A stretch of DNA of 64,000 bases from Sphingomonas sp. BK345 (GCF_014193845.1 NZ_JACHZX010000002.1:434001-498000); one strand, 5' to 3'. Numbered from the stretch's first letter, positions 34,108 through 43,377 are shown. Notes: a model not told the origin generated them from the sequence alone. Translations and numbers: made by a program.

Positions 34108-34842
34108 TCAAGCGGCCTCGTCGCGCAGCATCGCGGCGAGGCCAGCGACGGTGACCTGATCGGTCGCGTAGCTCGTCGCGGCGACGAAGCCGAAGCGGCG
34201 CAGCGTGGCGTCGCCGGTGCCCGCGCGTGCGACACGGCCCGAGGCGTGAACCTCGCGCGCGCCGGTGGCGAGCAGGGCCGGTAGCGTCGCGGGCGAGACG
34301 CCGCTGCCGACGAGCACGGTGATGCGGTCGTCGGCCGCGGCGACCAGCGCTGTCAGCGTGTCAGTCGCGTCGATCGCGCGCGGTGCGCCCCCCGAGGTGA
34401 GGATCCGGTCGAAGCCGAGCGCCACCGCCTGCTCGAGCGCTTCGAGCGGGTCGGGGGTGAGGTCGAAAGCACGGTGCAACGTCAACGAAAGGGCGCGGTC
34501 GCGCGCCACCTCCACCCAGCGCGCGAGGCAGTCGGTGTCGAGCCTGCCGTCGCGCGCGTTGGCACCGATCACCACGCCGGCGAGTCCCGCGTCCGCTGCG
34601 GCCCCAATGTCCTCCTCCACCAGCCGCCGCTCGCCCGCGTCATAGACGAAGTCGCCCGCGCGCGGCCGCACGAGCAGATGGACCGGGATCGGTGCGCTCG
34701 CGGCGGCGCGGATCAGCGAGGGCGAGGGGGTCAGGCCGCCGACGTCGAGCGCGGCGCACAGCTCGATCCGATCCGCGCCACCGTTCACCGCCGCGGCGAT
34801 GCCGTGGGTGTCCTCGACGCAGACCTCGAGCAATCGCCTCAT
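34108..34842 (-). CDS. cutC: CutC family protein
   Basis: TIM-barrel protein of 244 residues in the CutC family. Motifs: LLEVCVEDTHGIAAAVNGGADRIELC (about 4-29), GGLTPSPSLI, VHLLVRPRAGDFVYDAGE (about 54-71), GVVIGANARDGRLD, TLHRAFDLTPDP (about 120-131) and RILTSGGAP. The family is named for copper tolerance, but that role is weakly supported, and the barrel pocket looks enzyme-like. Sitting between a glycosylasparaginase (ATGA overlap) and GlcNAc catabolic genes, a role in sugar or glycosylamine processing is a fair inference. Confidence 0.93.
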   Translation of the reverse strand: MRRLLEVCVEDTHGIAAAVNGGADRIELCAALDVGGLTPSPSLIRAAASAPIPVHLLVRPRAGDFVYDAGERRLVEEDIGAAADAGLAGVVIGANARDGRLDTDCLARWVEVARDRALSLTLHRAFDLTPDPLEALEQAVALGFDRILTSGGAPRAIDATDTLTALVAAADDRITVLVGSGVSPATLPALLATGAREVHASGRVARAGTGDATLRRFGFVAATSYATDQVTVAGLAAMLRDEAA

Positions 34843-35861
34843 GGGCGGTACAGCGAGGGGGCGGGGTGGACGGTGGTCGTCCCGCGCGCGTCAGTCACCG
34901 CATAGGTGAAGCCGGGCAGCAGGCAGAAGGCGCCGACCGCGCCCTTCGTGTCGAGCGCGAGGAAGCCGACCTGCATGCCCTTGATCGCGTCGCCGCGCAA
35001 CGCGGCGATGTGGCGCACCACCTCCTCGCATGCCGCCTGCGGCGAGCGGCCGGCGCGCATAGAGGCGACCACGCGCGCGCTGCCCGCGACGCGAGTCACT
35101 TCCTCGCCGACCCCGGTCGAGGTGGCGCCGCCGACGCCGCGCTCGACGTAGAGGCCGGCACCGACCTGGGGCGAGTCGCCGACGCGGCCGCGGATCTTGA
35201 AGGCCATGCCCGAGGTGGTGCAGGCGCCCGCCATGCGCCCGTCCGCAGTGCGCGCGAGCAGCCCGATCGTGTCATGGTCGAGCGCGCCGCCGGGCGTGCG
35301 ATGCGGCGCGGCGGTGCCGTAGGTGCTGGTCTCGCTGTTGGCGACGGGCTGGTACTTCGCGGTCCTGAGCCATTCGCGCCACGCCTGCTCCGCCGGCGGC
35401 GTGAGCAAATCGACCTTCTCGAAGCCCTGCTCGCGCGCGAAGCGGGTGGCGCCCTCGCCGACCAGGAAGGTGTGCGGCGTCCTCTCCATCACCCGCCGCG
35501 CGACCGAGATGGCGTGGACCGTATCCTCCAGTGCGGCGACCGCGCCGACCGCGCCCGCGTCGTCCATGATCACGGCGTCGAGCGTGACATGACCGTCACG
35601 GTCGGGGTAGCCGCCGTAGCCGACCGAGTGGTTCTCCGGATCCGCCTCGGGCACGCGAGCGCCCGCCTCGACCGCGTCGAGCAGCGAGCCACCCGAGCGC
35701 AGCCGGGCGAAGGCCGCGTCGTTGGCGGCGGCGCCGAAGTCCCAGGTAGAGAGCACGCGCACGTCATGCGCCGGCGCCGCGGCCGCGACGGCGCCGCGGG
35801 CCAGCGGCAGCGCGCCGCCGGCCGCGGCGAGCGTCGCCAGCAAGGATCGTCTCGTCGTCAT
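34839..35861 (-). CDS. secreted N4-(beta-N-acetylglucosaminyl)-L-asparaginase
   Basis: Ntn hydrolase of 340 residues that cleaves GlcNAc-Asn to aspartate plus the amino sugar. It has an export signal with a twin-arginine-like start (TTRRSLLATLAAAGG, cleavage near residue 28), so it should act in the periplasm. The autoproteolysis and nucleophile site is DHDTIG with Thr198, and the substrate loop GRVGDSPQVGAG is at about 225-236, both diagnostic of the aspartylglucosaminidase family rather than plain asparaginases. The start at 35861 has GGGGAG upstream. It overlaps cutC by 4 bp and leads the GlcNAc operon. Confidence 0.93.
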   Translation of the reverse strand: MTTRRSLLATLAAAGGALPLARGAVAAAAPAHDVRVLSTWDFGAAANDAAFARLRSGGSLLDAVEAGARVPEADPENHSVGYGGYPDRDGHVTLDAVIMDDAGAVGAVAALEDTVHAISVARRVMERTPHTFLVGEGATRFAREQGFEKVDLLTPPAEQAWREWLRTAKYQPVANSETSTYGTAAPHRTPGGALDHDTIGLLARTADGRMAGACTTSGMAFKIRGRVGDSPQVGAGLYVERGVGGATSTGVGEEVTRVAGSARVVASMRAGRSPQAACEEVVRHIAALRGDAIKGMQVGFLALDTKGAVGAFCLLPGFTYAVTDARGTTTVHPAPSLYRP

Positions 35862-36045
35862 CCGCTCCCCTCCGTGTCGCCGCGACGCGGCCCGGCTTAC
35901 GACAAGCACGGATCGACGCCGCCACGCAACCGCTCGCGTGATTGGTCACGTCAGTGGTCCTGTCAGGTATTGACCTTCATGGCAGATTGATGAAACAGGG
36001 GCAAAAGTCACCTTTACCAATAAAAACAAATTAGAGGGTTCGCCG
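35862..36045. promoter_or_regulatory. divergent promoter region of the GlcNAc locus
   Basis: This 184-bp gap separates the minus-strand glycosylasparaginase operon from the plus-strand TonB-dependent receptor. The half near the receptor is AT-richer than average. It contains TTGACC (35970-35975) as a possible -35 box, an inverted GGTC ... GACC pair (about 35957-35975), and the GGTATTG heptamer (35966-35972) shared with the island at 34079-34107. The receptor ribosome-binding site is AGAGGG just before the ATG. Confidence 0.4.
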
Positions 36046-39000
36046 ATGACGTCGCAGCACCATGTCTCCCTCGCGGCGCTCGCCGCGGCCCTCCTCGCAG
36101 CGACGCCGGCGCTCGCACAGCAGGCGGACGCACCCGCCGACTCGGCCCAGGCGGCGGGGCAGGCGACCCCGGAGCGCGCCGAGGCGATCGCGGGCGAGCA
36201 GGGCAACCAGGCGCCCGCCGCCGCATCGACCGGCGACGTGGTCGTCACCGGCACGCGCATCCAGCGCCCCAACGTCACCTCCGCCGCGCCGATCACCTCG
36301 GTGACCACGCAGGACATCCGCGCGCAGGCGCCGGTCAACGTCGAGGACGTGCTCAACCGTCTGCCGCAGATCGCGCCCGACAGCCAGCAGACCTACAACG
36401 ACTCGGACGGCCGCCAGCGCATCAAGCTGCGCAGCCTCGGCTTCGAGCGCACCCTGGTGCTGATCGACGGCAAGCGGCTCGGTACGCAGAACGGGCAGGA
36501 CGTCGGCATCATCCCGCCATCGCTGCTCGAGCGCGTCGACGTGCTGACCGGCGGCGCCTCCTCGGTGTACGGCTCCGACGCGGTCGCGGGCGTGGTCAAC
36601 TTCGTCCTCAAGAAGGACTTCGAGGGGCTGCAGCTCGACGCCAACTACAATTTCTACAATCACAACAACAAGGACACGATCGTGTCGCCGCTGGCGCGCG
36701 CGGCCGGCTTCAGCAGCCCGCGCGGCTGGACCAACGACGGCGGCCGCGCCGACGTGACGCTGACCGCGGGCAAGAAGCTGTTCGACGGCGCGCTGCGGCT
36801 GAGCGGCTTCGTCAACTACCGCAAGACCGAGGAGGTCGGGCTCACCGACCGCTCGAACGCGGGCTGCTACCTGACCCAGCTCCAGGCCAATGGCCCGCTG
36901 TCGTGCGGGCTAACCCCGAGCAGCTCGACCAGCGGCCTGATCACGCCGCGTGCGGGCGCCAACGCCGGCGCGCAATATGTCAACAATCCTGACGGCACGC
37001 GCAATTTCGTCCCCTTCGCGGCGGGCGCGGGCAACGCCTCCAACTATTTTAGCGGCTATGCTTACCAGCGGCCGTCGGAGCGGGTGAACGCGGGCGGCTT
37101 CGCCAGCCTCGACCTCGGGCCCGACGCCGAGCTCTACACCTCGGGCATCTGGTTCCGCGACAAGTCCTATAACAACTATCCGACGATCGCGAGCGGCACC
37201 GTCAACGTCAGCTGCGGCAACCCGTATCTGTCCGCGGCGCAGGCCGGTGCGATCGGCTGCGCGGCGGGCGTGGCGAGCGTGCCGATCGACCTGCGCTATC
37301 GCCTCGGCGAGGGCAGCGACCGGCCCGATACGTACATCAACACCGGCGTCCGGCTGACCGGCGGCGTGCGCGGCAAGGTGGGCGATGCCTGGACCTATGA
37401 CATCGGTGGCGTCTACGCGCGCAACCATCAGGACTATACACCGAGCTTCGGAATCCCCGGTCGTCTCCAGGATGCGGTCAACGTCGGCGGCACCGCGGCG
37501 TCGCCTACCTGCGCGAGCGGCGCGGCCGGCTGCGTGCCGTTCGACATCTTCAGCGCGGGCAACAGCGACCCCGCGCTGATCAACTATCTGTTCGGCACGG
37601 GCACCTCGGCGACCACGGGCACCCTGTACGACGTTCAGGCCAACATGACCGGCGACCTGGGCAAATACGGCATCACCTCGCCGTTCGCCGAGCAGGGCCT
37701 CGCGATCGCGCTCGGCACCGAGTATCGCAAGGATACGCTTAAGTCGGTTGCCGACGCGTCCTACCGCGGCGTGCTGGGCGGCAACGACACGTATCTCAGC
37801 CAGGACGTGTGGGAGTCGAACATCGAGGTCCAGGCGCCGCTGGTCGAGCACAAGCCGTTCGCCGAGCTGGTGCAGCTCAACGGCGGCTTCCGCGTCTCGA
37901 AGTACAGCAGCAACCCGAGCACTTTCACTACCTGGAAGGTGGAGGGGATCTACGCCCCGATCAGCGACCTGACCTTCCGCGCCTCGTTCAACAAGGCGCA
38001 GCGCGCGCCGACCGTGGTGGAGATCCGCCAAGCCACCAACATCGAGTTCGCCGCGGGTGGCTCGGGCACGTTCAACGACTTCTGCGCGCCGACCGTGATC
38101 AACGGCGCCAACGGCGTCAGCTATGGCGCACCCGTTGCCTCGCGCGAGGTGTGCCGCGCCACCGGCTTGTCCGACGCGCTCTACGGCAGCCAGACTCTGC
38201 TGTGCAGCAACGGCACCACGCCTAACGGCACCGCTGCCTGCTCGGTGCGCTCGGGCGGCTTCACCGCCGATCCGGAGACCGCCTACACGCAGACCTATGG
38301 CCTAGTGGTGAAGCCCCGCTTCCTGCGCGGCTTCGTCTTCTCGGTCGATCGTTATCGCATCAAGATCAACGACTCGCTCGGCTACAACGACTATAGCTAT
38401 TACACTGACGGCTGCCTGCGCTCGGGCGGCGACCAGTTCTTCTGTCAGGGCATCGTTCGCAACGCCAACGGCACGCTGTTCTCGGCGGCGGGGTCGAGCA
38501 CCGGTTTCATCCGCCAGGGTACGACCAACTATTACACCTCGATCGCGCGCGGCTGGGATTTCCAGGCGCAGTACACGCTCAACCTCGAGTCGGTCGGCCG
38601 CTTCGACATGTCGTTCAACGGCTCGCTGACGACGAACGCGGGTGGACAGGACTCGCCGCTCCAGCCCGAGCGCAACTGCGCCGGCTATTACGGCAACGGC
38701 TGCGGCCAGCTGATCCCGAAGTGGAGCCACGGGCTGCGCGGCACCTATACCACGCCTGACCAGAAGTTCGGCGCCTCGCTCAACTGGCGCCACGTCGGCT
38801 CGCTGACCAACGCCAACAACTCGGGTGACGAGGCGATCGGCGGCACGCCCGAGCGCGCGCTGACGAACTATTATCGCGTCGACCCGGCCGACTATTTCGA
38901 CCTCGCGCTCAACTTCGCGGTGTCGAAGCAGTTCTCGCTGCGGTTGATCGCGAATAACCTGCTCGACAAGGCAGCGCCAATCGTGCCGGACTCGTACAAC

Positions 39001-39087
39001 ATCAGCCTCGCGCGCAGCAACACCATCCCGCAGCGCTACGACTCGCTCGGTCGTAACATCGCGGTCGCCACGACGATCAAGTTCTGA
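36046..39087 (+). CDS. TonB-dependent receptor of the GlcNAc locus
   Basis: Outer-membrane receptor of 1013 residues. The signal peptide ends near ATPALA-QQA (residue 24). A Pro/Ala/Gln-rich linker leads to a plug starting GDVVVTGTRIQRP (about 64-76), with RIKLRSLGFERTLVLIDGKRL and VDVLTGGASSVYGSDAVAGVVNFVLKKDFEG. The barrel closes with ATTIKF, ending in Phe. It diverges from the glycosylasparaginase-nag operon, so a GlcNAc-containing glycopeptide or oligosaccharide is the likely ligand (inferred from context). A hairpin follows the stop. Confidence 0.94.
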   Translation: MTSQHHVSLAALAAALLAATPALAQQADAPADSAQAAGQATPERAEAIAGEQGNQAPAAASTGDVVVTGTRIQRPNVTSAAPITSVTTQDIRAQAPVNVEDVLNRLPQIAPDSQQTYNDSDGRQRIKLRSLGFERTLVLIDGKRLGTQNGQDVGIIPPSLLERVDVLTGGASSVYGSDAVAGVVNFVLKKDFEGLQLDANYNFYNHNNKDTIVSPLARAAGFSSPRGWTNDGGRADVTLTAGKKLFDGALRLSGFVNYRKTEEVGLTDRSNAGCYLTQLQANGPLSCGLTPSSSTSGLITPRAGANAGAQYVNNPDGTRNFVPFAAGAGNASNYFSGYAYQRPSERVNAGGFASLDLGPDAELYTSGIWFRDKSYNNYPTIASGTVNVSCGNPYLSAAQAGAIGCAAGVASVPIDLRYRLGEGSDRPDTYINTGVRLTGGVRGKVGDAWTYDIGGVYARNHQDYTPSFGIPGRLQDAVNVGGTAASPTCASGAAGCVPFDIFSAGNSDPALINYLFGTGTSATTGTLYDVQANMTGDLGKYGITSPFAEQGLAIALGTEYRKDTLKSVADASYRGVLGGNDTYLSQDVWESNIEVQAPLVEHKPFAELVQLNGGFRVSKYSSNPSTFTTWKVEGIYAPISDLTFRASFNKAQRAPTVVEIRQATNIEFAAGGSGTFNDFCAPTVINGANGVSYGAPVASREVCRATGLSDALYGSQTLLCSNGTTPNGTAACSVRSGGFTADPETAYTQTYGLVVKPRFLRGFVFSVDRYRIKINDSLGYNDYSYYTDGCLRSGGDQFFCQGIVRNANGTLFSAAGSSTGFIRQGTTNYYTSIARGWDFQAQYTLNLESVGRFDMSFNGSLTTNAGGQDSPLQPERNCAGYYGNGCGQLIPKWSHGLRGTYTTPDQKFGASLNWRHVGSLTNANNSGDEAIGGTPERALTNYYRVDPADYFDLALNFAVSKQFSLRLIANNLLDKAAPIVPDSYNISLARSNTIPQRYDSLGRNIAVATTIKF

Positions 39088-39094
39088 TCGGTCC

Positions 39095-39132
39095 GGTGAC
39101 GCTTCCGAGGCGAGGACCTCGGGGGCGTCACG
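39095..39132 (+). terminator. hairpin after the TonB-dependent receptor
   Basis: Nested arms GTGACGC (39096-39102) with GCGTCAC (39125-39131) and CCGAGG with CCTCGG (39105-39122), joined by G-T pairs around a 6-base loop. It is a strong stem without a T run. It lies between convergent genes. Confidence 0.55.
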
Positions 39133-39166
39133 CCCGGCGGCTAGACCGCTGCCGTTGTGGCGGCGG

Positions 39167-39565
39167 TCAGTTCATCGCCGCGTAGCTCTTCTCCTCGATC
39201 AGCTCGGACTCGAGCGCCAGGTTGATCGCGCGCTTCAGCCGCGCGCGCTCGTCGTTCTTGAAATACACTGAGCGCGCGAGCTGGATGAAGTCGGTGCCGA
39301 ACGACGCCGCAGCCTCCTCCTGCCGGATCGCGTCCTCGATCTCCCACAACTCGCGGTTGATCGATTTGAGTTGGCCGAACAGCGGCGCGATCGCCTGCTG
39401 CCCGATAACGCCGGCGCCGATGTCGCTCAGCGCCTCATGCTCGCGGGCGACGTTGGCCCGCGCCTCGGCGCGCGCGATCCGCTCGCGCTTGATCTCGAGG
39501 ATGGTGATCTTGTCGAGCAGCTCACCCCAGGAGACGGGCACCGACGGGCTGGGCAGGCTGGCCAT
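39167..39565 (-). CDS. DUF6165 family protein
   Basis: Conserved protein of 132 residues that I match to the DUF6165 family, of unknown function. It opens with VPVSWGELLDKITILEIKRERI (about residues 9-30), a family hallmark, and is otherwise predicted helical, with Arg/Glu/Ala-rich helices suggesting a coiled coil. It contains SINRELWEIEDAIR and YFKNDERARLKRAIN. GAGAG precedes the ATG at 39565. It overlaps the preceding glycosyltransferase-like gene by 44 bp, so the two are probably translated together; a role in surface-glycan assembly is inferred from that pairing only. Confidence 0.75.
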   Translation of the reverse strand: MASLPSPSVPVSWGELLDKITILEIKRERIARAEARANVAREHEALSDIGAGVIGQQAIAPLFGQLKSINRELWEIEDAIRQEEAAASFGTDFIQLARSVYFKNDERARLKRAINLALESELIEEKSYAAMN

Positions 39566-40451
39566 GGATCGTCTCTCCCTGATCGTCGAAGAAAGCGTCG
39601 AGCTCGCTAGCCACTCCGGCTAGCACCGGCGTCCAGTCACCGACGCGCGGTTGCGCGTGGAGGCGCAGCGTCGGGTACCAGTCGCTGTCGTGGCGGGTCG
39701 GGTCCCAGCGCCAGTCCGGCCGATGCTTGAGCAACAGCCAGGTCGGGCGCCCGAGCGCGCCGGCGAGATGCGCCACCATCGTGTCGACTGTTATCACCGC
39801 GGCGCAACCGGCGACCAGCGCGGCGGTGGCGGCGAGATCGAAGGGACAGCCGTCGGGATTGATCACCGGCAGCATCGAGGGCGCGGCAACGAGGGAGAGG
39901 CAGCGGTACCGTTCGGCGACGGGGGCGAGCAGCGCCTCGGGTAAGGAGCGGTCAGGGTCCCAGTCTCCCGCCTGGTGACATAGTCCGACGCTTAGCGCCG
40001 GGATCGGCGCGGGGGCGACGCGGAGGTAGGAAGCCGGAACATCGTCCGGCGCCAGCTCCAGCGCGCCGGGCAGCTCGGTGATCTCGATATCGCAGGCGCG
40101 CGGCTTGAGTGGATGCGCTGGGTCGAAGCCATGGAGGCTCACCTCGGCGATCCCCGCGAGCAAGGGGTGCAGCCGTGCCGGCGCCTCGACCGTCACGCTC
40201 CTGGCGCGGTGTGCGAGCGCGGGTAGGTAGCGCGCGAACTGGAGCGTGTCGCCGAGGCCGTGGTAGCAGCGCACCAGCACGTCGACGCCGTCGACGGGGC
40301 GGCCGTTCCACACCCAGCGCTCGTGATAGGGTAGGCTGGGGTCATCGCGCGTCGCGGGATCGCGTGCGGCGATGACCTGGCGTTCGAGCGCCCAGGCGGC
40401 GGCATAGTCGCGCGCGCGCATCGCCTCCGCCCAGCTGCTATGTAGCTCCAT
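39522..40451 (-). CDS. glycosyltransferase family 9-like protein
   Basis: Protein of 309 residues resembling the ADP-heptose:LPS heptosyltransferase-like domain often found after TPR regions. Residues about 1-45 form a helical, TPR-like start. The GT-B-like part has VLVRCYHGLGDTLQFARYLPALA (about 58-80), LSVGLCHQAGDWDPDRSLP (about 153-171), and a C-terminal TVDTMVAHLAGALGRPTWLLLKHRPDWRW (about 224-252) matching the nucleotide-sugar-binding end of the family. It may act on LPS core or protein glycans; donor and acceptor are unknown. It shares 44 bp with the DUF6165 gene. Confidence 0.82.
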   Translation of the reverse strand: MELHSSWAEAMRARDYAAAWALERQVIAARDPATRDDPSLPYHERWVWNGRPVDGVDVLVRCYHGLGDTLQFARYLPALAHRARSVTVEAPARLHPLLAGIAEVSLHGFDPAHPLKPRACDIEITELPGALELAPDDVPASYLRVAPAPIPALSVGLCHQAGDWDPDRSLPEALLAPVAERYRCLSLVAAPSMLPVINPDGCPFDLAATAALVAGCAAVITVDTMVAHLAGALGRPTWLLLKHRPDWRWDPTRHDSDWYPTLRLHAQPRVGDWTPVLAGVASELDAFFDDQGETIHGQPAQPVGARLLG

Positions 40452-40574
40452 GCGGGACGAACCGCGCGAGAGCCATGCCGGTTCCCTCGTTGCGCCGGCG
40501 TGACAGAATTAAGCGTCTGATTTGGTGAGCTTCGTCGGGACGGAACGAACCCCTTCCGGTCGAGCGCAAGCCAC

Positions 40575-41792
40575 TCAGACCAGTTCGCGCCCGCCTTTCC
40601 ACATGCGCAGCAGCTTGCCCTGCACCGGCAGCCCGTCGAAGGGCGTGTTGCCGGCCTTGCCCGGCAGCGTGTCCGCATCGATGCGCCACGGCGCGTCGGG
40701 GTCGAGGAGGATGACGTCGCCCGGCAGGCCTGGCAGCAGCGCGCCCGTGTCGAGGCCGAGCAGCGCGGCGGGGGCGCGCGCGAGCAACGCGAACAGCCGC
40801 GGCAGCGACACGCGCCCGTCGCGTGCCAGTCCGAGCCCGAGCGCGAGCAAGGCCGCGGCGTCGGCCGCGCCGGGGCTGGCGTCGGCGAAGGGGAGGCGCT
40901 TCTCCTCGGGTCCGCGCGGATCGTGGCCCGAGCACAGCAGGTCGATCGTCCCGTCGGCCAGCGCGGCGAGCGCGGAGTGGCGGTCGGTCTCGCTCCGCAG
41001 CGGAGGCGATAGATGCGCGAAGGTGCGAAAGTCGCTCATCGCATTGTCGGAGAGCAGCAGATGCGCCGGGGTGATCCCGCACGTCACGCGCACGCCGCGC
41101 GCCTTGGCCGCCCGCACCAGCGCGAACCCCGCCGCGGTGGTGACCGCGCGGAGGTGGAGCCGCGCGCCGGTCTCTTCCGCCAGCATCAGGTCGCGCGCGA
41201 TCGCCAGCGCCTCTGCCACGGCGGGAGCGGCGGGCAGGCCGAGCCGCGACGCGGTCTCGCCTTCGCTCGCGACCGCGCCACGCGTCAGCCCGCCGTCCTC
41301 GGCATGCGTGATCACAGTCACGTCGAGGTCGCGCGCGTAGCTCAGCACGCGGTGCATCACGCCGGAGTCGGCGATCCAGCCGCGGCCGGTGCCGACCGCG
41401 CGCGCGCCGGCGGAGAGGCAGATCGCCATCTCGGCCAGGTCGGCGCCGGCGAGCCCGCGCGTCGCCGCCGCGATGGGGTGGATCCACAGGTCGGGCCGGC
41501 CGATCAGTGCCAGCCGCTGCACTGCGCCGGGCTCGTCGAGCACCGGCACCTGATCGGGCATCGGCGCGACCCGGACGATCCCGCCGGCGCGCGCGGCGGC
41601 GCGGTCGATCCGCGCCACGCCGATGTCGATCAGGGCGGGAGCGAGCACCCTGCCGCGGCAGTCGACCCGCAGCGCGTCGGCGGGGGCGGGGCCGTCCGCG
41701 ATCACGCCGTCGACAACCAGTAGCTCGCCCTCGCGCTCGCCGCGCTCCGGGCAGACCAGCCGCGCGTCGGTGAACAGGATCGCGCGGTTCAT
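40575..41792 (-). CDS. pyrC: dihydroorotase-like protein lacking metal ligands (PyrC'/PyrX type)
   Basis: Amidohydrolase-fold protein of 405 residues next to pyrB. The overall plan is dihydroorotase-like: [13 protein letters not shown] (about 51-63), [41 protein letters not shown] and a final [17 protein letters not shown]. The metal-binding HxH is replaced by Gly58-Val-Ala60, the expected HVST histidine is missing (RAVTT), and the DHAPH site reads GHDPRG. I infer a non-catalytic partner that supports aspartate transcarbamoylase, as known for Pseudomonas pyrC'. The ATG at 41792 overlaps pyrB by ATGA. Annotation pipelines would call it dihydroorotase. Confidence 0.88.
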   Translation of the reverse strand: MNRAILFTDARLVCPERGEREGELLVVDGVIADGPAPADALRVDCRGRVLAPALIDIGVARIDRAAARAGGIVRVAPMPDQVPVLDEPGAVQRLALIGRPDLWIHPIAAATRGLAGADLAEMAICLSAGARAVGTGRGWIADSGVMHRVLSYARDLDVTVITHAEDGGLTRGAVASEGETASRLGLPAAPAVAEALAIARDLMLAEETGARLHLRAVTTAAGFALVRAAKARGVRVTCGITPAHLLLSDNAMSDFRTFAHLSPPLRSETDRHSALAALADGTIDLLCSGHDPRGPEEKRLPFADASPGAADAAALLALGLGLARDGRVSLPRLFALLARAPAALLGLDTGALLPGLPGDVILLDPDAPWRIDADTLPGKAGNTPFDGLPVQGKLLRMWKGGRELV

Positions 41793-42778
41793 GCCCAGCC
41801 CTCCACGCCGCGCGCGCGCCGCGTCAGCACGTCGAGACAGGCCATGCGCACCGCGACACCCATCTGCACCTGCTCGGTAATAGCCGACTGCTCGACGTGA
41901 TCGGCAACCGCCGAGTCGATCTCGACGCCGCGGTTCATCGGCCCGGGATGCATGATCAGCGCGCCGGGCGCGTGCTTGGCGAGCCGCTCGAGTGTGAGCC
42001 CGTAGCGCAGGTGATATTCGCGGCTCGACGGGACATAGCCGCCCGCCATCCGCTCGGTCTGAAGCCGCAGCATCATCACCACGTCGGCGCCCTCCATCGC
42101 GCGATCGAAATCGGTGAAGGCGGTGACGCCGAAGCGCTCGATGGCGGGGGGCATCAGCGTCGAGGGCGCGCAGACGCGCACCTCCGCGGCGAGCGCGGTA
42201 AGCGCGAGGATGTTCGAGCGGGCGACGCGGCTGTGGAGCAGGTCGCCGCAGATCACCACGCGCTTGTGCGCGATGCCGCCGAGGCGGCGACGGATCGTCA
42301 GCGCGTCGAGCAGCGCCTGGGTCGGGTGTTCGTGGCGGCCGTCGCCGGCGTTGAGCACGGGACAGTCGACCTTGCCCGCGATCAGCCGCACCGCGCCCGA
42401 AGACATGTGGCGGATCACGATCACGTCGGCGCGCATCGCGTTGAGCGTCTGCGCGGTGTCGATCAGCGTCTCGCCCTTCTTCACGCTCGACTGGGCGGCG
42501 TGCATGTTGACGACATCGGCACCGAGCCTCTTGCCCGCGATCTCGAAGCTCAGCAGCGTGCGGGTCGAATTCTCGAAGAAGGCGTTGATCTGGGTGAAGC
42601 CAGAGAGGCGGCGGTCGGGCGCGGCGCGGGTGCGGTTGGCTTCCACCCAGGTCTCGGCCTCGTCGAGCAGGAAGGTGATCTCGTGCGGCTCGAGCCCCTC
42701 GATGCCGGTGAGATGGCGATGCGGGAATACCGCGCCGCCGGGGATCAGGGTGCCGGGGCGGTGGTCCGATTGGGTCAT
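41789..42778 (-). CDS. pyrB: aspartate carbamoyltransferase catalytic subunit
   Basis: Second step of pyrimidine synthesis: carbamoyl phosphate plus aspartate gives carbamoyl aspartate. The 329-residue protein has the carbamoyl-phosphate loop [13 protein letters not shown] (about 67-79), [28 protein letters not shown] (about 151-162) and the late [13 protein letters not shown] (about 284-296). It overlaps the dihydroorotase-like gene by 4 bp, and the two products probably assemble. ruvX lies 12 bp upstream on the same strand. Confidence 0.97.
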   Translation of the reverse strand: MTQSDHRPGTLIPGGAVFPHRHLTGIEGLEPHEITFLLDEAETWVEANRTRAAPDRRLSGFTQINAFFENSTRTLLSFEIAGKRLGADVVNMHAAQSSVKKGETLIDTAQTLNAMRADVIVIRHMSSGAVRLIAGKVDCPVLNAGDGRHEHPTQALLDALTIRRRLGGIAHKRVVICGDLLHSRVARSNILALTALAAEVRVCAPSTLMPPAIERFGVTAFTDFDRAMEGADVVMMLRLQTERMAGGYVPSSREYHLRYGLTLERLAKHAPGALIMHPGPMNRGVEIDSAVADHVEQSAITEQVQMGVAVRMACLDVLTRRARGVEGWA

Positions 42779-42790
42779 CGAGCGCGGTGC

Positions 42791-43321
42791 CTAGTCCGCG
42801 CTCCCCGGCGGCGCAAGCGGTTCGCCCTGCTCCGCCGGCGCCAGCACCAGCGCGTCGATCGCGGCCTGAAGGATCGTGGCGGCCGCGTGATTGTCGATCC
42901 GCTCGGCACGCTTGGCACGGCTCATGTCCTGCGCGATCAGCGCGCGCTCGGCGCTGACGGTGGACCAGCGCTCGTCCCACAGCAGCAGGGGCAAGCCGAG
43001 GTCGGCGCAGTTGCGCGCGAAAGCCCGGGTCGACTGGGTGCGTGGGCTCTCGCTGCCGTCGAGGCTGAGCGGCAGGCCGATTACCCAGCCGACGACCTGC
43101 TGCTGGGTCGAGAGCGCCAGCAGCGCGGCCTTGTCGGCGCTGAACTTGGTGCGGCGGATCAGCTGCGCGGGGCTGGCGAAGCTCCAGCCGGCGTCGCACA
43201 GCGCGGTGCCGATCGTCTTGGTGCCGACGTCGAGCCCGAGCAGCCGGCCGCCGTGCGGGAGCGAGGCACGGAAGGCGGCAGCGGTGGTGGCGATCGCCAC
43301 GCGCGGGCTGGGCGCGTTCAT
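42791..43321 (-). CDS. ruvX: putative pre-16S rRNA nuclease / Holliday junction resolvase-like
   Basis: RNase-H-fold protein of 176 residues in the YqgF/RuvX family, implicated in 5' maturation of 16S rRNA and proposed as a resolvase. Motifs: [17 protein letters not shown] (about 27-43) with the first acidic residue, [21 protein letters not shown] (about 76-96), [19 protein letters not shown] (about 110-128) and [12 protein letters not shown] near the end with the last Asp. The N-terminal 22 residues extend beyond the minimal fold; the start could lie downstream. It is probably co-transcribed with pyrB. Confidence 0.93.
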   Translation of the reverse strand: MNAPSPRVAIATTAAAFRASLPHGGRLLGLDVGTKTIGTALCDAGWSFASPAQLIRRTKFSADKAALLALSTQQQVVGWVIGLPLSLDGSESPRTQSTRAFARNCADLGLPLLLWDERWSTVSAERALIAQDMSRAKRAERIDNHAAATILQAAIDALVLAPAEQGEPLAPPGSAD

Positions 43322-43351
43322 CGGTGGTGGCCTTTTCGCGCCGTCCTTGTC

Positions 43352-43377
43352 GTCACCCCGGACGTGTTCCGGGGTCT
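43352..43377 (+). repeat. 26-bp dispersed palindromic unit, left copy
   Basis: GTCAcCCCGGACgTGT, then a CGGGgTC-type end, upstream of ruvX. An inverted partner lies at 43420-43445; the pair forms the ends of a 94-bp segment in the ruvX to DUF3089 gap. Related units occur at 45029-45055 and 57247-57272. Confidence 0.75.
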
